Shown: positions 26,992 through 36,946, counted from the stretch's first letter. The stretch is DNA of 62,333 nt from an uncultured Caulobacteraceae bacterium (GCA_903872075.1 CAIQJF010000062.1:1-62333), one strand, 5' to 3'. The notes: generated by a model not told the origin, from the letters alone. Made by a program: numbers and translations.

Positions 26992-27695
26992 CCCCGCACG
27001 AGTCCATGGCTCTGACGGCGACCGGCCTGACAAAGCGGTTCAAGACCGGGCGCAATACCGTCGAGGTGCTCAAGGGCGTCGACTTCCACGCCCGCCACGG
27101 CGACGTGACCATGGTCATGGGACCGTCCGGCTCGGGCAAGTCGACCCTGATCGCCGCCCTCTCCGGCCTTTTGAAGCCGGACGAAGGCGCGGTCGGCGCC
27201 CTGGGCGAGGATCTCTGGAGCCGCGGCGCCGGCCGCATCGATCGCTTCCGTCTCGACCATTGCGGCTTCATCTTCCAGGGCTTCAACCTGTTCCCCGCCC
27301 TCACCGCCCTGCAGCAGGTGACCACGGTGCTGAAGTATCAGGGTCACTCGAAGAGCGAGGCCCGCCGCATCGCCGAAGAGGCGCTGGATGAGGTCGGTCT
27401 GAAGCCGCGCATGCACCAGCGGCCGAGCGAGCTCTCCGGCGGCGAAAAGCAGCGTATCGCCATCGCCCGGGCGATCGCCAAGCGCCCGGCCCTGCTGTTC
27501 GCCGACGAGCCGACCTCGGCGCTCGACGGCGAGAACGGCCAGATCGTCATCCGTCTGCTGCGGCGCGCCGCCACCGAGCACAAGGCCGCGGTCATCTGCG
27601 TGACCCACGACCCCCGTCTGGAGGCCTTCGCCGACCGGATCATCCACATCGAAGACGGCCGCATCCTCGACGATGCGGCCTCCCCCGGAGAATGA
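26988..27695 (+). CDS. ABC transporter ATP-binding protein, DevA/MacB-like
   Basis: A 235-residue ATPase with all motifs: Walker A GPSGSGKST, Q-loop (CGFIFQGFNLFPALT), signature LSGGEKQR, Walker B ALLFADEPTSALD, switch His in VTHDP. The FNLFPALT and HQRPSELSGGEKQRIAIARA wording is that of the LolD/MacB/DevA class that energises lipid, peptide or glycolipid export by mechanotransmission. It is translationally coupled on both sides: ATGA with the permease, ATGA with the adaptor. Confidence 0.9.
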   Translation: MTPHESMALTATGLTKRFKTGRNTVEVLKGVDFHARHGDVTMVMGPSGSGKSTLIAALSGLLKPDEGAVGALGEDLWSRGAGRIDRFRLDHCGFIFQGFNLFPALTALQQVTTVLKYQGHSKSEARRIAEEALDEVGLKPRMHQRPSELSGGEKQRIAIARAIAKRPALLFADEPTSALDGENGQIVIRLLRRAATEHKAAVICVTHDPRLEAFADRIIHIEDGRILDDAASPGE

Positions 27696-28507
27696 CCGCC
27701 ATGTCCGCCCTGATCCGCCGCCCCGCTGTCTGGATGAGCGCCCTCGGCGTGACCGCACTGGCGGTCGCCGGCGGCGTCGTGATGCAGTCGGGGCAAAGCA
27801 AGGCCAAGACCGAGCCGTCCAAGGCCGCGCCGACAGGCGCCTATGCCGCCGTGGCGGAGGGCAAGGCCGATGTGGAGGGCGGCATCATCCAGGTCGCCTC
27901 CCGCACCGCCGGCGTGGTCCGCGAGGTCACCGTGCTGGAGGGCGACAAGGTTTCCAGGGGCCAGGTTCTCGCCCGCCAGGAGGATGACGCCCCCCGCCTG
28001 GCGCTGCAGACCGCCGAGGCCAACCTCGGCCAGGCCCGCGCCCAGCTGGGGGTCACCGAGGTGCAACTGACCGCAGCGCGTCGCGAGCGGGCCCGGTTGG
28101 AAAGCCTCAGCGGCGTCGTCTCCGGCCAGCAGACCGACCAGGCCGCCGACGCCATCGCCAGCGCCCAGGCAACCCTGGCCAGTGAGCGCGCCGCGATCGC
28201 CGTGGCGGAGACGCAGGTAAGCGAGGCGCGCTATCGCCTGGAACAGACCATCGTCCGGGCGGAGGTCACTGAAAGCGCCCTGCCCTCCGTCAAGCTGGGG
28301 CAAACCGTCGCCATCGTCCCCGAGACAGACCAGAGCAAGTCCTACCCCGGCAAGGTTCTGCGCCAGGCCGCCGTCTATGGCGCGCGCAAGCTGCAGTCCG
28401 ACGATCCCGCCGAACGCACCGATGAAAAGGTCGTCGAGGTGGTCGTCAGCGCCGACAATGCGCCGCTGCTGATCGGCCAGAGGGTGCTGGTGAAATTCGT
28501 GAAATAG
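27692..28507 (+). CDS. HlyD-family periplasmic adaptor with internal deletion
   Basis: A 271-residue membrane-fusion protein, short for the family (usually 320-400). It has an N-terminal anchor helix, the first lipoyl half (IIQVASRTAGVVREVTVLEGDKVSRGQVLARQED), an alpha-hairpin coiled coil, and the end of the beta-barrel (ESALPSVKLGQTVAIVPE…YPGKVLRQA). Between TIVRA and EVTESALPSVKLGQ, relatives have about 40-50 residues: the second lipoyl half (RAPxDGxVxxxxxxxGE) and the first barrel strands. Here those are missing in frame. The lipoyl domain is therefore incomplete and assembly with the duct may be impaired. It ends the four-gene export operon. Confidence 0.78.
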   Translation: MTAMSALIRRPAVWMSALGVTALAVAGGVVMQSGQSKAKTEPSKAAPTGAYAAVAEGKADVEGGIIQVASRTAGVVREVTVLEGDKVSRGQVLARQEDDAPRLALQTAEANLGQARAQLGVTEVQLTAARRERARLESLSGVVSGQQTDQAADAIASAQATLASERAAIAVAETQVSEARYRLEQTIVRAEVTESALPSVKLGQTVAIVPETDQSKSYPGKVLRQAAVYGARKLQSDDPAERTDEKVVEVVVSADNAPLLIGQRVLVKFVK

Positions 28508-28519
28508 CTGAGGCGGAGT

Positions 28520-29626
28520 CTAGCCCGCAGCCGTCGCAGCCTGAGGACGCGACTGGGCCGGCTGAAGGCGGGGCCGACCCCCGGCGGCTTCAATGACCAC
28601 GCGCCGCGCCGAAAGCCGGGCTTTCTGCCCAACCTCAAATCGGGACGCGGCCGCTTCGGCCAGTTCGGCGATCAGGTGGTGACCGCCGACCGTCTGACAC
28701 GCGATGGCGCGGACCGCGCCCCGCCCGCTGATATCGACAATCCGCACCGGCAGGCCTTCGGCCCGCTCGCCGGCGTCGAGGCGCGTGTCGCTCGGCCGGA
28801 ACAGGGCGACGGCGCGTCCGTCCTCCGGCGCCTCAGGGAAATGCACCGGCGCCGTGAACCCGTCGAAGCGGGCAAGGCCTCCGGCAACCTCACAGTTGAG
28901 GTAATTGCACTCGCCGAGGAACTCGAAGGCGAAGGCCGAGGCCGGGGCGGCGTCCAGTTCAGCCGGCGTGCCGATCTGTTCGATGCGGCCTTGGTTCATC
29001 AGCACCACCCGGTCGGCCAGGGCCATGGCTTCCTCCTGGTCGTGGGTCACCAGAATCGTCGTCACGCCTGTCGCGTCGTGGATGCGCCGAAGTTCCGAAC
29101 GCAGTTCCTTGCGAACCTTGGCGTCGAGCGCCCCGAACGGCTCGTCCAGCAGCAGCAGGCGAGGCTCGACCGCCAGGGCGCGGGCCACCGCCACACGCTG
29201 GCGCTGACCACCGGAGAGCTGATCGGGATAGCGGCCGCCCAGCCCATCGATCTGCACCAGGGCCAGAAGTTCCTCGACCCGGGCGTTGATGGCGGCGCGG
29301 GATGGCCGGGTCGCTCGGGGGCGGACCTCCAGACCGAAAGCGATATTGCGAGCGACGGTCATGTGCCGGAACAGCGCATACTGCTGGAATACCAGGCCGA
29401 TGCGGCGTTCCCGGGCGCTCAGAGCGAGGAAATCGACCCCGTCCAGGAAGACGCAGCCGTGATCTGGTTTGTCGAGGCCAGCCAGCACCCGAAGCAGGGT
29501 GGTTTTGCCGGAACCCGAAGGGCCGAGAAGGCAGAGGAACTCGCCGTCGCGGGCCTCCAGCGAGACGCCGGTCAGGGCCGGAAACTTGCCGAACTGCTTG
29601 TAGATGCGGTCGATGGTGAGGGTCAT
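28520..29626 (-). CDS. cysA: Sulfate ABC transporter ATP-binding protein CysA
   Basis: A 368-residue ATPase of the CysA/PotA class. Motifs: Walker [11 protein letters not shown]-loop [23 protein letters not shown], signature [33 protein letters not shown] in [14 protein letters not shown]. It is followed by a C-terminal TOBE-type regulatory region (about 240-350). FRHMTV and [13 protein letters not shown] are characteristic of sulfate/thiosulfate importers. It is last in an operon sbp-cysT-cysW-cysA; its ATG overlaps the cysW stop (ATGA). It is convergent with the adaptor gene across 12 bp. Confidence 0.92.
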   Translation of the reverse strand: MTLTIDRIYKQFGKFPALTGVSLEARDGEFLCLLGPSGSGKTTLLRVLAGLDKPDHGCVFLDGVDFLALSARERRIGLVFQQYALFRHMTVARNIAFGLEVRPRATRPSRAAINARVEELLALVQIDGLGGRYPDQLSGGQRQRVAVARALAVEPRLLLLDEPFGALDAKVRKELRSELRRIHDATGVTTILVTHDQEEAMALADRVVLMNQGRIEQIGTPAELDAAPASAFAFEFLGECNYLNCEVAGGLARFDGFTAPVHFPEAPEDGRAVALFRPSDTRLDAGERAEGLPVRIVDISGRGAVRAIACQTVGGHHLIAELAEAAASRFEVGQKARLSARRVVIEAAGGRPRLQPAQSRPQAATAAG

Positions 29627-30489
29627 GCGGCGGCCCGCTCCTGAGAATCCGAAGTCCTGGCGCCCGCGCGGATCAGCTGCTCCAGCACAGTCTTGGCCAC
29701 AAGGGTGACCACGGCGAGACCGGCAAGCAGGCTGGCCGCGGCAAAGGCCCCGACGAAATCATAGTCGTTGTACAGCGCCTCGACATGCAACGGCAGGGTG
29801 TCGGTGAGCCCGCGGATATGGCCGGACACCACCGAGACCGCGCCAAACTCGCCCATGGCGCGGGCGTTGCAAAGCAGAACACCGTGCAGGAGCGCCCAGC
29901 GGATGTTTGGCAGGGTCACCCGCCGGAACACCGTCCAGCCGCCGGCGCCGAGGCTGACGGCCGCCAACTCCTCGTCAGCGCCCTGCTCGGTCATCAGCGG
30001 GATGAGTTCGCGCGCGATCAGCGGAACCGTGACCACGATCGTACCCAGAACGATGCCCGGCACGGCGAAGATCACCTTGATTCCGGCCTCGTCCAGCGCG
30101 TGGCCGAACCAGCCGCGCGCGCCGAACAGCAAAACCCATACCAGGCCCGAGACCACCGGCGATAACGACAGCGGCAAGTCGATGAGGGTCAGAAGCGCGG
30201 TCTTTCCGCGGAACGAAAACTTGGCGATCGACCAGGCCGCCGCCAGACCGAAGGCGGCGTTGAGCGGAACGGCGATGGCCGCCACCAGCAAAGTCAGGCG
30301 GATGGCGGCGAGCGCGTCAGGCTCCTTGAAGGCGGCGAAGAAGGCTTCGGCGCCCTTGGCGAAGGCCTCGACGAGGACCGTGGCGAGGGGTGCGCCGATC
30401 AGGATCGCGAGCCAGAGCACGGCCAGCACCAGCAACAAGGCGGGCGCCGGCCCGTCGATCCGGCGGGCGGTGAGCGGGCGGGCGATCAT
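29623..30489 (-). CDS. cysW: Sulfate ABC transporter permease CysW
   Basis: A 288-residue inner-membrane permease with about six helices and the importer EAA-type loop ([28 protein letters not shown]). [54 protein letters not shown] is the usual CysW N-terminal region. It pairs with CysT to form the channel for sulfate or thiosulfate. ATGA overlaps link it to cysT upstream and cysA downstream. Confidence 0.92.
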   Translation of the reverse strand: MIARPLTARRIDGPAPALLLVLAVLWLAILIGAPLATVLVEAFAKGAEAFFAAFKEPDALAAIRLTLLVAAIAVPLNAAFGLAAAWSIAKFSFRGKTALLTLIDLPLSLSPVVSGLVWVLLFGARGWFGHALDEAGIKVIFAVPGIVLGTIVVTVPLIARELIPLMTEQGADEELAAVSLGAGGWTVFRRVTLPNIRWALLHGVLLCNARAMGEFGAVSVVSGHIRGLTDTLPLHVEALYNDYDFVGAFAAASLLAGLAVVTLVAKTVLEQLIRAGARTSDSQERAAA

Positions 30490-31364
30490 GCGCGGGTCCG
30501 CCGGGACAGGGCGACCTGAAGGGCGTTGACGCCGATCAGGACCAGCAGCGACACCGCCAGCATGGCCAGACCCACGGAGGCCGCACCCGCATAGTCGTAC
30601 TGCTCAAGGCGCGTCACGATGACCAGGGGGGCGATCTCCGACACCAGCGGCATGTTGCCGGCGATGAAGATCACCGAGCCGTATTCGCCGGCGCCGCGGG
30701 CGAAGGCCATGGCGAAGCCGGTGAGCAGCGCCGGTCCGAGCGACGGCAGGATCACCCGGGTCAGGGTTTGCCAGGGTCGCGCGCCAAGGGTCTCGGCGGC
30801 TTCTTCGAGGCTCGCGTCGAGATCCTGCAGCACCGGCTGAACCGCGCGGACCACGAACGGCAGGCCCACGGCCAGCAACGCCACAAAGACGCCGACCGGG
30901 GTGTAGGCGACCTTCAGTCCCAGCGGTTCTAGCAGGCCGCCGATCCAGCCATTGGGTCCGTAAAGGGTCGCCAGGGCGATGCCCGCCACGGCCGTCGGCA
31001 GGGCGAACGGCAGGTCCACCAGGGCGTCCAGAATGCGCCGGCCCGGAAATTCATACCGGCACAGCACCCAGGCGATAAGCAGACCCGTGACGACATTGAC
31101 CACCGCCGCCGCCGCCGCCGCGGAGAAACTGAGCCGAAGGGCGGCGAGGGTCCGTGGCTGGGTGATGGCGTGCGCGAAACCTTCGAATCCATGCTCCCAG
31201 GGCCGAGCGGCCAGCGCCGCCAGCGGCAGCAGGATGATCAGGCCAACATAGACCAACGTAAAGCCGAACGCCCCGGTGAAACCAGGCAAGGGGCTATAGT
31301 CCCGCCAGGGCGGCCGCCGCGGCGCGAGGGGAACGGGCGGAACGTGGATGTCGAGCGCGACCAT
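30486..31364 (-). CDS. cysT: Sulfate ABC transporter permease CysT (CysU)
   Basis: A 292-residue permease, paralogous to CysW. Helices are clear, and the EAA loop reads AAETLGARPWQTLTRVILPSLGPALLTG. The segment FDLPFALPTAVAGIALATLYGPNGWIG is typical of CysT. The ATG at 31364 follows the sbp stop by one base; an upstream in-frame start lies wholly inside sbp and is unlikely. Confidence 0.91.
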   Translation of the reverse strand: MVALDIHVPPVPLAPRRPPWRDYSPLPGFTGAFGFTLVYVGLIILLPLAALAARPWEHGFEGFAHAITQPRTLAALRLSFSAAAAAAVVNVVTGLLIAWVLCRYEFPGRRILDALVDLPFALPTAVAGIALATLYGPNGWIGGLLEPLGLKVAYTPVGVFVALLAVGLPFVVRAVQPVLQDLDASLEEAAETLGARPWQTLTRVILPSLGPALLTGFAMAFARGAGEYGSVIFIAGNMPLVSEIAPLVIVTRLEQYDYAGAASVGLAMLAVSLLVLIGVNALQVALSRRTRA

Positions 31365-31365
31365 G

Positions 31366-32385
31366 TCAGCCCGGCTGGTAGATTTTATCGAAGGCGCCGC
31401 CGTCGGCGAAATGCCTCGCCTGGGCCTTCTGCCACCCGCCGAATTTGGCAATGGTGATCATGTCCAACGGCGGGAACTTTGCGGCGTATTTCGTCTCCAC
31501 CGCCTTGCTGCGGGCGCGGAAATGCCGCCGCGCCGCAATCTCCTGAGCCTCTTCGGAGAATAGCAGCTTCACATAGGCCTCCGCGGCGCGGCGCGTGCCG
31601 TGCTTGTCGACCACCTTGTCGACCACGGCGACCGGCGGCTCGGCGAGGATGCTCATCGAGGGGCGAACAATCTCGAGCTTGCCGGGCCCGACCTCATCGA
31701 TCGCCAGCATCGCTTCGTTCTCCCAGCCAACCAGGACGTCGCCAATACCGCGTTGCACGAAGGTGGTGGTTGAGCCGCGGGCGCCGGTGTCGAGCACGGG
31801 CACGTTCTTGTAGAGGCCTTTCACAAAGCCGAGGGCGCGGGTCTCGTCTCCGCCATTGTGGCGGACCGCATAGCCGAGCGCCGCCAGATAGCTCCAGCGG
31901 GCTCCGCCGGAGGTCTTCGGATTGGGCGTGATCACCTGAATGCCCGGCTTCACCAGGTCGATCCAATCGCGGATGCCCTTGGGATTGCCCTTGCGGACCA
32001 CGAAGACGATGGTCGAGGTATAGGGCGCGCTGTTGAACGGCAGACGCGACTGCCAGTTGGGGGCGATCAGGCCGCGCTGGGCGATGGCGTCGATGTCATA
32101 GGCCAGCGCCAGGGTGACCAGGTCGGCCTCAAGGCCATCGACCACCGCGCGCGCCTGTTTGCCTGACCCATCGTGGGATTGGCGGATCACCACGTCGCCA
32201 CCGCCATGGCGCTTCCAGTCCGCGGCAAACAAGCCGTTGAACTCTTTGTAAAATTCGCGGGTGGGATCGTAGCTGGCGTTCAACAGGGCCAGCGGGGCCG
32301 CGGCCCGGACCAACCCGGGAACCGCGAGTGAGGCGGACGCGGCCCCAGCGGCCAGGAGTCGTCGGCGCGAAAGCGTGTTGGTCAT
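31366..32385 (-). CDS. sbp: Sulfate ABC transporter substrate-binding protein
   Basis: A 339-residue periplasmic binding protein with a twin-arginine-like signal ([24 protein letters not shown]). Family signatures: [52 protein letters not shown] and [19 protein letters not shown]. Together these match Sbp/CysP proteins that bind sulfate or thiosulfate through main-chain NH groups. ATG 32385 is used because it starts the signal peptide; an earlier in-frame start adds 20 residues. It is first gene of the operon, and its promoter must lie in the 32386-32598 gap. Confidence 0.91.
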   Translation of the reverse strand: MTNTLSRRRLLAAGAASASLAVPGLVRAAAPLALLNASYDPTREFYKEFNGLFAADWKRHGGGDVVIRQSHDGSGKQARAVVDGLEADLVTLALAYDIDAIAQRGLIAPNWQSRLPFNSAPYTSTIVFVVRKGNPKGIRDWIDLVKPGIQVITPNPKTSGGARWSYLAALGYAVRHNGGDETRALGFVKGLYKNVPVLDTGARGSTTTFVQRGIGDVLVGWENEAMLAIDEVGPGKLEIVRPSMSILAEPPVAVVDKVVDKHGTRRAAEAYVKLLFSEEAQEIAARRHFRARSKAVETKYAAKFPPLDMITIAKFGGWQKAQARHFADGGAFDKIYQPG

Positions 32386-32598
32386 GGCGGAGCCCCTATG
32401 ATGCGGGCGGGAAACTAGGGCTGTAAGGCCGTGTGACACATACACTTTTTCTCTGAAAATGGCCTCCGCCCCTATTGTTAGATAAACTCAACACCGACAT
32501 TAGCCTTGCTTATTGGAGATGCGAGCACCTCGAATTCTTCGCGCAAATTACCGATCTTCCCCTTTGCGGCGAGGCTCCAAGGCGCCTAGAGAGCGGTC
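32386..32598. other. Divergent intergenic region upstream of sbp
   Basis: This gap of about 210 bp lies between the divergent sbp operon and a flavoprotein gene and is locally AT-rich (for example near 32435-32520). It must hold both promoters. I looked for a SAM-type riboswitch or an obvious inverted repeat and found neither, so the regulator of sulfate uptake here is not visible. Confidence 0.5.
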
Positions 32599-34170
32599 AT
32601 GTCCGATCACCCCACGGTCGCCGTCGTCGGCGCGGGATTCAGCGGTCTGCTGACCGCCTTGCGCATTCTGCTCGCGCCGGACGGACCGCGGGTCGCCCTG
32701 ATCGAGAAGGGCCCCCGGTTCGGACGCGGCGCGGCCTACTCCACCGCCAGCCCCCACCACCTGCTCAATGTGCGCGCCACCAATATGAGCGCTCTGGTCG
32801 AACAGCCTGGCCACTTTCTCGACTGGCTCGGCGCCGAAGGCGTGGCAAATCCCGAATCGGTTTTCGTTACCCGCGATCGCTACGGCCAGTATCTGCAGTC
32901 CCTGTTGCGGGACGCCGCGGCCGACACAGCCTCGCGGCGGCTAAGCCTGGAGCATGACGCGGTCTCGGCCATCACCCGCGAGGGCGACCGCTGGCGCGTC
33001 GACCTTGCGATGGGACGCACGATCTCCGCCGACGCGGTGGTGCTGGCCCTGGGCAACCTGCCGCCGTCGATCCCGGCGGGCGTGGCCCCCGCGGTGCTCT
33101 CCTCGCCGCGATACGTGGCCGAGCCCTGGACGTGGAAAGGCCCCGGCGCGTCCAGCGGCGGTGACATTCTCCTGGTCGGCGCCGGCATGACCGCCGTCGA
33201 TGTGGCTTTGACCATCCATGACGAGCGCCCTGACATCCGCCTCTTCGCTCTGTCGCGCCACGGCCTTACGCCGAGGGTTCACGGACCGGCCCTGTCGGCC
33301 GCAGGCCTTTGGGGAACGGCGCCGTCCGGATCGCCGGCGCGCCTGCTCGCGGAGGTGCGGCGACGTTCTCAGACGGACTGGCGCGGAACGATCGACAGCC
33401 TACGGCCGCATGTCCAGGCGATCTGGCGGGGATGGTCCGTAGCCGAACGTCGGCGCTTCCTGCGTCACCTGCGGCCCTGGTGGAACGTCCATCGTCACCG
33501 CCTGGCGCCTGAGGTCGCGGCGCGGATCGACGTTATGCGGCAGTCCGGTCATCTGGCGTTTGCCGGCGGCCGGCTACACAGCCTGACCCTGCAGCCGGAC
33601 GGCGTCCTGGCGACCTGGACGGCGCGCGGTTCGGAAGCGCCGGAGACCCGGCTGTTTTCCCAGGTGGTCAATTGCACCGGGCCGAGCGGCGACCTGACGG
33701 CGGTCGATGACCCCCTGATCGCCGGCCTGCTTGACGACGGCCTGGTGCGGCCGGACGCCTGCCGGCTGGGAATCGACGTGGACGCGCGATCGCGCGTGAT
33801 CGACCGCGGCGGGGCGCCGGCTGACCATCTCTTTGCCGTCGGCCCCCTCACGCGCGGGCAGTTCTACGAAATCACCTCGGTGCCCGATATCCGGCTGCAG
33901 GCCGCCGATTGCGCCGACTCGATCCTCAACATGCTGGCGCTCAAGGCCCGCTCCCAGAGATCGGGCGAGGGCGCGAAGGCAGGCGCCGCACGGCTTGCCG
34001 ACGCATTGTCGGCCTTCATCGCCGAGTCCATCGCGGAACTCGACGTGGAGCTCGGTTCGCTGAAGTTCGCCCGGCGGGTTCGCGGGGCGTGGGAATTGCG
34101 CGGCCGCCGCGCCGCCCTCGGCGAGATCGCCCTATGGCTCGACGAAAGACGGGATGGCGAGGGCCCCTAA
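32599..34170 (+). CDS. FAD/NAD(P)-binding protein (NAD_binding_9 type)
   Basis: A 523-residue flavoprotein-like enzyme opening with a dinucleotide fold (VAVVGAGFSGLLTALRILLAPDGPRVALIEKGPRFGRGAAYST) and a second Rossmann segment near 185 (DILLVGAGMTAVDVALTIHDERPDI). PHHLLNVRATNMSAL is the conserved block of a poorly characterised family often annotated FAD/NAD(P)-binding protein. The C-terminal 60 residues look like a separate helical extension. Its reaction is unknown. The gene is divergent from sulfate uptake, so a link to sulfur metabolism is possible but unproven. Its stop overlaps the convergent DHA2 gene by 4 bp. Confidence 0.75.
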   Translation: MSDHPTVAVVGAGFSGLLTALRILLAPDGPRVALIEKGPRFGRGAAYSTASPHHLLNVRATNMSALVEQPGHFLDWLGAEGVANPESVFVTRDRYGQYLQSLLRDAAADTASRRLSLEHDAVSAITREGDRWRVDLAMGRTISADAVVLALGNLPPSIPAGVAPAVLSSPRYVAEPWTWKGPGASSGGDILLVGAGMTAVDVALTIHDERPDIRLFALSRHGLTPRVHGPALSAAGLWGTAPSGSPARLLAEVRRRSQTDWRGTIDSLRPHVQAIWRGWSVAERRRFLRHLRPWWNVHRHRLAPEVAARIDVMRQSGHLAFAGGRLHSLTLQPDGVLATWTARGSEAPETRLFSQVVNCTGPSGDLTAVDDPLIAGLLDDGLVRPDACRLGIDVDARSRVIDRGGAPADHLFAVGPLTRGQFYEITSVPDIRLQAADCADSILNMLALKARSQRSGEGAKAGAARLADALSAFIAESIAELDVELGSLKFARRVRGAWELRGRRAALGEIALWLDERRDGEGP

Positions 34171-35717
34171 CCTGGCCGCGGCGGGGCCGCCGGGGTGGCG
34201 AACGGCAGGCAGACAAGCGCCAGAAGTGTCAGAACCGCCATCATCAGCCACGCCTCGTTGATCGCCTGCACCAGGGCCAGATGATCGATGAGCGGCTTGA
34301 CCAGCGCCGCCGTCGCGGGGTCGATCGGCCCGGGCGGCCGGGCCAGGAACACATCGAGGGGCAGGCCGACCGCCTTGGCCGTCGCCACATCGCCCGCTTC
34401 CAGCCGTCGCGCGATGGCCCTGCCGAGCACGGGTCCCCGGCCATAGATCACCGTGTCGATCAGAGCGATGCCGATGGCCCCGCCGAGATTGCGCATCAAG
34501 TTGAACAATCCGCTGGCGTCCGGAACCCGTTCCGGCGCGAGACCGCCCAGGGCCAGGCGCGTCGGCGGCAGCAGGCAGAACATGATGGCCACGCCGCGCA
34601 CGACCTGCGGCCAGAACATCTGGCGGAAATCGGTTTCGGGCGTGCCGAACACGCTCAGCCCCAGGCCGGCCGCGAACAGCAGGAAACCAAAGGCGCTCAG
34701 GGTTCGCGCGCCCATCCTCCGCTCCAGCGCCACCGCCACCGGCGCGCTGAGGAGCTGCGCGCAGCCGGTGACGAGCATGACCCTGCCGATCTCCAGGGCG
34801 TTGTGACCGCGCACGAACGCCAGGAACACAGGCATCAGATAGACCGAACCGAACAGCCCCACGCCGAGAATGAAGCTCAGCACGCAACCGGCCCGAAAGT
34901 CGGGTCGCGCCAAGGTCCGAAGCTCGACCACCGGATGACTCGCGCGCAGCGATCGGTACATGAACGCAAGTCCAGACAGGGCGCTCGCGGCCAGAAGACC
35001 CAGCACCCTTAGGGAAGCCCAGCCGTCATCCGGGGCCTGTTTGAGCGCGATCTCCAGAGCCGCCAGCGCAACCGCCATGAGACAGAGGCCGACGAGATCA
35101 AGCCGGCTGAGTTCACCCGCATCGATTCGCCCGCGCGGCAGGAGCTTCACCGCGGCCAGAGCGCATGTACAGCCTGGCAGGATGTTGATGAGGAATAGCC
35201 AGTGCCAGCTGTAGGTCTGCGTCAGCCAACCGCCCACGAGAGGTCCCACGGTTGGCGCCAGCACCGCCAGAACCCCGCCGATCGTGGTCGCCAGCCCCTG
35301 GCGGGAGTCAGGAAACAGCAGGAAGACCGCCGAGAACACGGAGGGGATCAGCGTTCCGCCGGAAAAACCCTGGAGGACGCGCCAGGCCACCAACGCCGCG
35401 AACCCTTCGCTGGCCGCGCAGCCGAACGAGGCCAGGGTGAACACCGAAATGGCCAGGACGAACAGCCAACGCATGGAGAGCAACCGAGTCAAGAACCCGG
35501 TGAGCGGGATGGCGATGACCTCCGCGATCAGATAGGCGGTCTGGATCCAGCTCACCTGATCGGGTCGCACCAGGAGCGCTTTCTGCAAGGTCGGTATGGC
35601 CGTGGCGACAACCTGAATATCCAGGATCGCCATGAACATGCCCACGGCCATGACCGCGAATCCCGGCCAGGGCGAGCCGCGCCGCTGCGGGCTGATGCCC
35701 CGCTCCGCCTCAGCCAC
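34167..35717 (-). CDS. MFS transporter, DHA2 (EmrB/QacA) drug-efflux type
   Basis: About 516 residues with 14 predicted helices. The first helix reads GFAVMAVGMFMAILDIQVVATAIPTLQ (motif D1, LDxxVVxxALP-like), motif A-like FLTRLLSMRWLFVLAISVF, and motif C-like GPLVGGWLTQTYSWHWLFLINILPG. Such carriers export hydrophobic compounds with protons. The start is uncertain: GTG 35717 lies close behind AGGGAGG/GGAGG and gives a 15-residue cytoplasmic lead; an ATG at 35762 is in frame but has no ribosome site. It is divergent from the type III PKS gene, so export of that product is an attractive guess. Confidence 0.83.
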   Translation of the reverse strand: MAEAERGISPQRRGSPWPGFAVMAVGMFMAILDIQVVATAIPTLQKALLVRPDQVSWIQTAYLIAEVIAIPLTGFLTRLLSMRWLFVLAISVFTLASFGCAASEGFAALVAWRVLQGFSGGTLIPSVFSAVFLLFPDSRQGLATTIGGVLAVLAPTVGPLVGGWLTQTYSWHWLFLINILPGCTCALAAVKLLPRGRIDAGELSRLDLVGLCLMAVALAALEIALKQAPDDGWASLRVLGLLAASALSGLAFMYRSLRASHPVVELRTLARPDFRAGCVLSFILGVGLFGSVYLMPVFLAFVRGHNALEIGRVMLVTGCAQLLSAPVAVALERRMGARTLSAFGFLLFAAGLGLSVFGTPETDFRQMFWPQVVRGVAIMFCLLPPTRLALGGLAPERVPDASGLFNLMRNLGGAIGIALIDTVIYGRGPVLGRAIARRLEAGDVATAKAVGLPLDVFLARPPGPIDPATAALVKPLIDHLALVQAINEAWLMMAVLTLLALVCLPFATPAAPPRPG

Positions 35718-35842
35718 CTCCAAACCCCGCCCTCCCTGGAAACATCGCTGCTCCCGCATCATTGCCTGAAGAGGGGAACACCCGGCGTCGCTCGCCGTTC
35801 CCCTGTCAGGCCAAACGCCCGTTCCATCGAGGATATTCACAT

Positions 35843-36946
35843 ATGCCGCCAGCCGACACCCCGCCCGCGCGTCCGAGACTCGTCGGCCTGGCTACGGCCG
35901 TTCCGCCCTTCGTTCTCGAACAGTCCGACGTTGCGGAGCGTGCGGCCACGCTCTTCGGGCCGGTGGAGGGTGGGTTTCATCGGCTGGCGCCGGTCTACCG
36001 GAACGCCTGCATAGACCGCCGGCGGACCTGCGTTCCGCTCGATTGGTTCATGGAGGAACACGCCTTTTCCGAGCGCAACGACCTGTTCCTTCGCCATGCC
36101 ACGGACCTCCTTGTGGAGGCGGCCACGCGCGCCCTGGCCGAAGCCGGGCTCACGCCGGCGGACGTGGACACCCTCGTGACGGTCACGTCCTCAGGGATCG
36201 CCACGCCGGGCCTTGACGCCCGGGTGATGCAGAAACTCCCGTTCCGGCCGGACACCCAGCGCTCGCCGTTGTTCGGACTGGGTTGCGCCGGCGGTGTGAT
36301 CGGCCTGTCGCGGGCCGCGGCCTTGGCCCAGGCTGCGCCGGGCTCGACCGTGCTGCTGCTGGTTGTCGAGCTTTGCAGCCTGACGTTCCGGCGGCAGGAT
36401 CGGTCGAAGAGCAACATCGTCGCCACGGCCCTGTTCGGCGACGGGGCGGCCGCCGCGGTGATCACCTGCCGTCCGGACGTCGGCGGCGTCGCCGCGCCCC
36501 GTTTAGGCCCCTGGGGCGAACACACCTGGCCGGAGAGCCTGGACGTCATGGGTTGGGACGTCGCCGAGGACGGACTCAAGGTGGTCTTCTCACGCGACAT
36601 TCCAAGCCTCGTGCGCGAGGACCTGAGACCGGTGATCGACGCTTTCCTGGCGCGTCACGAGCTCGACATCGCCGCGATTGACGGGTTCGTCTGCCACCCC
36701 GGCGGAGCCAAGGTGGTCGACGCCCTGGAGGGTTGCTTCGGTCTGCGACCTGGATCGCTCGTCCACGCCCGCGAAGTCCTGCGCGACTTCGGCAACATGT
36801 CGGCGGCCACGGTGTTGTTCGTCCTGCGCGCGGCCATGGACGCGACCCCCACCGCACCGGGCCGGGGCGAGGCAAGCCGAGGACGCAGACTTATGACGAC
36901 CCTCGGTCCGGGCTTTACGGCCGGCATGATGGTTCTGGAGGGATGA
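35843..36946 (+). CDS. Type III polyketide synthase (chalcone/stilbene synthase superfamily)
   Basis: A 367-residue condensing enzyme with the full Cys-His-Asn triad: C148 (LFGLGCAGG), H285 (FVCHPGGAKVVDALE) and N318 (DFGNMSAATVLFVL). FGDGAAAAVI is the usual pre-gate segment. Bacterial members extend an acyl-CoA starter with malonyl-CoA and cyclise it to alkylpyrones, alkylresorcinols or similar. Starter choice cannot be read from sequence. The ATG at 35843 sits 11 nt after GAGG. The stop overlaps the next gene (ATGA, 36943-36946), an ICMT-like methyltransferase, which in other bacteria methylates type III PKS products. Confidence 0.9.
   Translation: MPPADTPPARPRLVGLATAVPPFVLEQSDVAERAATLFGPVEGGFHRLAPVYRNACIDRRRTCVPLDWFMEEHAFSERNDLFLRHATDLLVEAATRALAEAGLTPADVDTLVTVTSSGIATPGLDARVMQKLPFRPDTQRSPLFGLGCAGGVIGLSRAAALAQAAPGSTVLLLVVELCSLTFRRQDRSKSNIVATALFGDGAAAAVITCRPDVGGVAAPRLGPWGEHTWPESLDVMGWDVAEDGLKVVFSRDIPSLVREDLRPVIDAFLARHELDIAAIDGFVCHPGGAKVVDALEGCFGLRPGSLVHAREVLRDFGNMSAATVLFVLRAAMDATPTAPGRGEASRGRRLMTTLGPGFTAGMMVLEG

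Noticed and set aside
32386..32598. Possible SAM-type riboswitch upstream of the sulfate importer
   Set aside because: I could not find the conserved stem-loop pattern, and there is no terminator or masked ribosome site.
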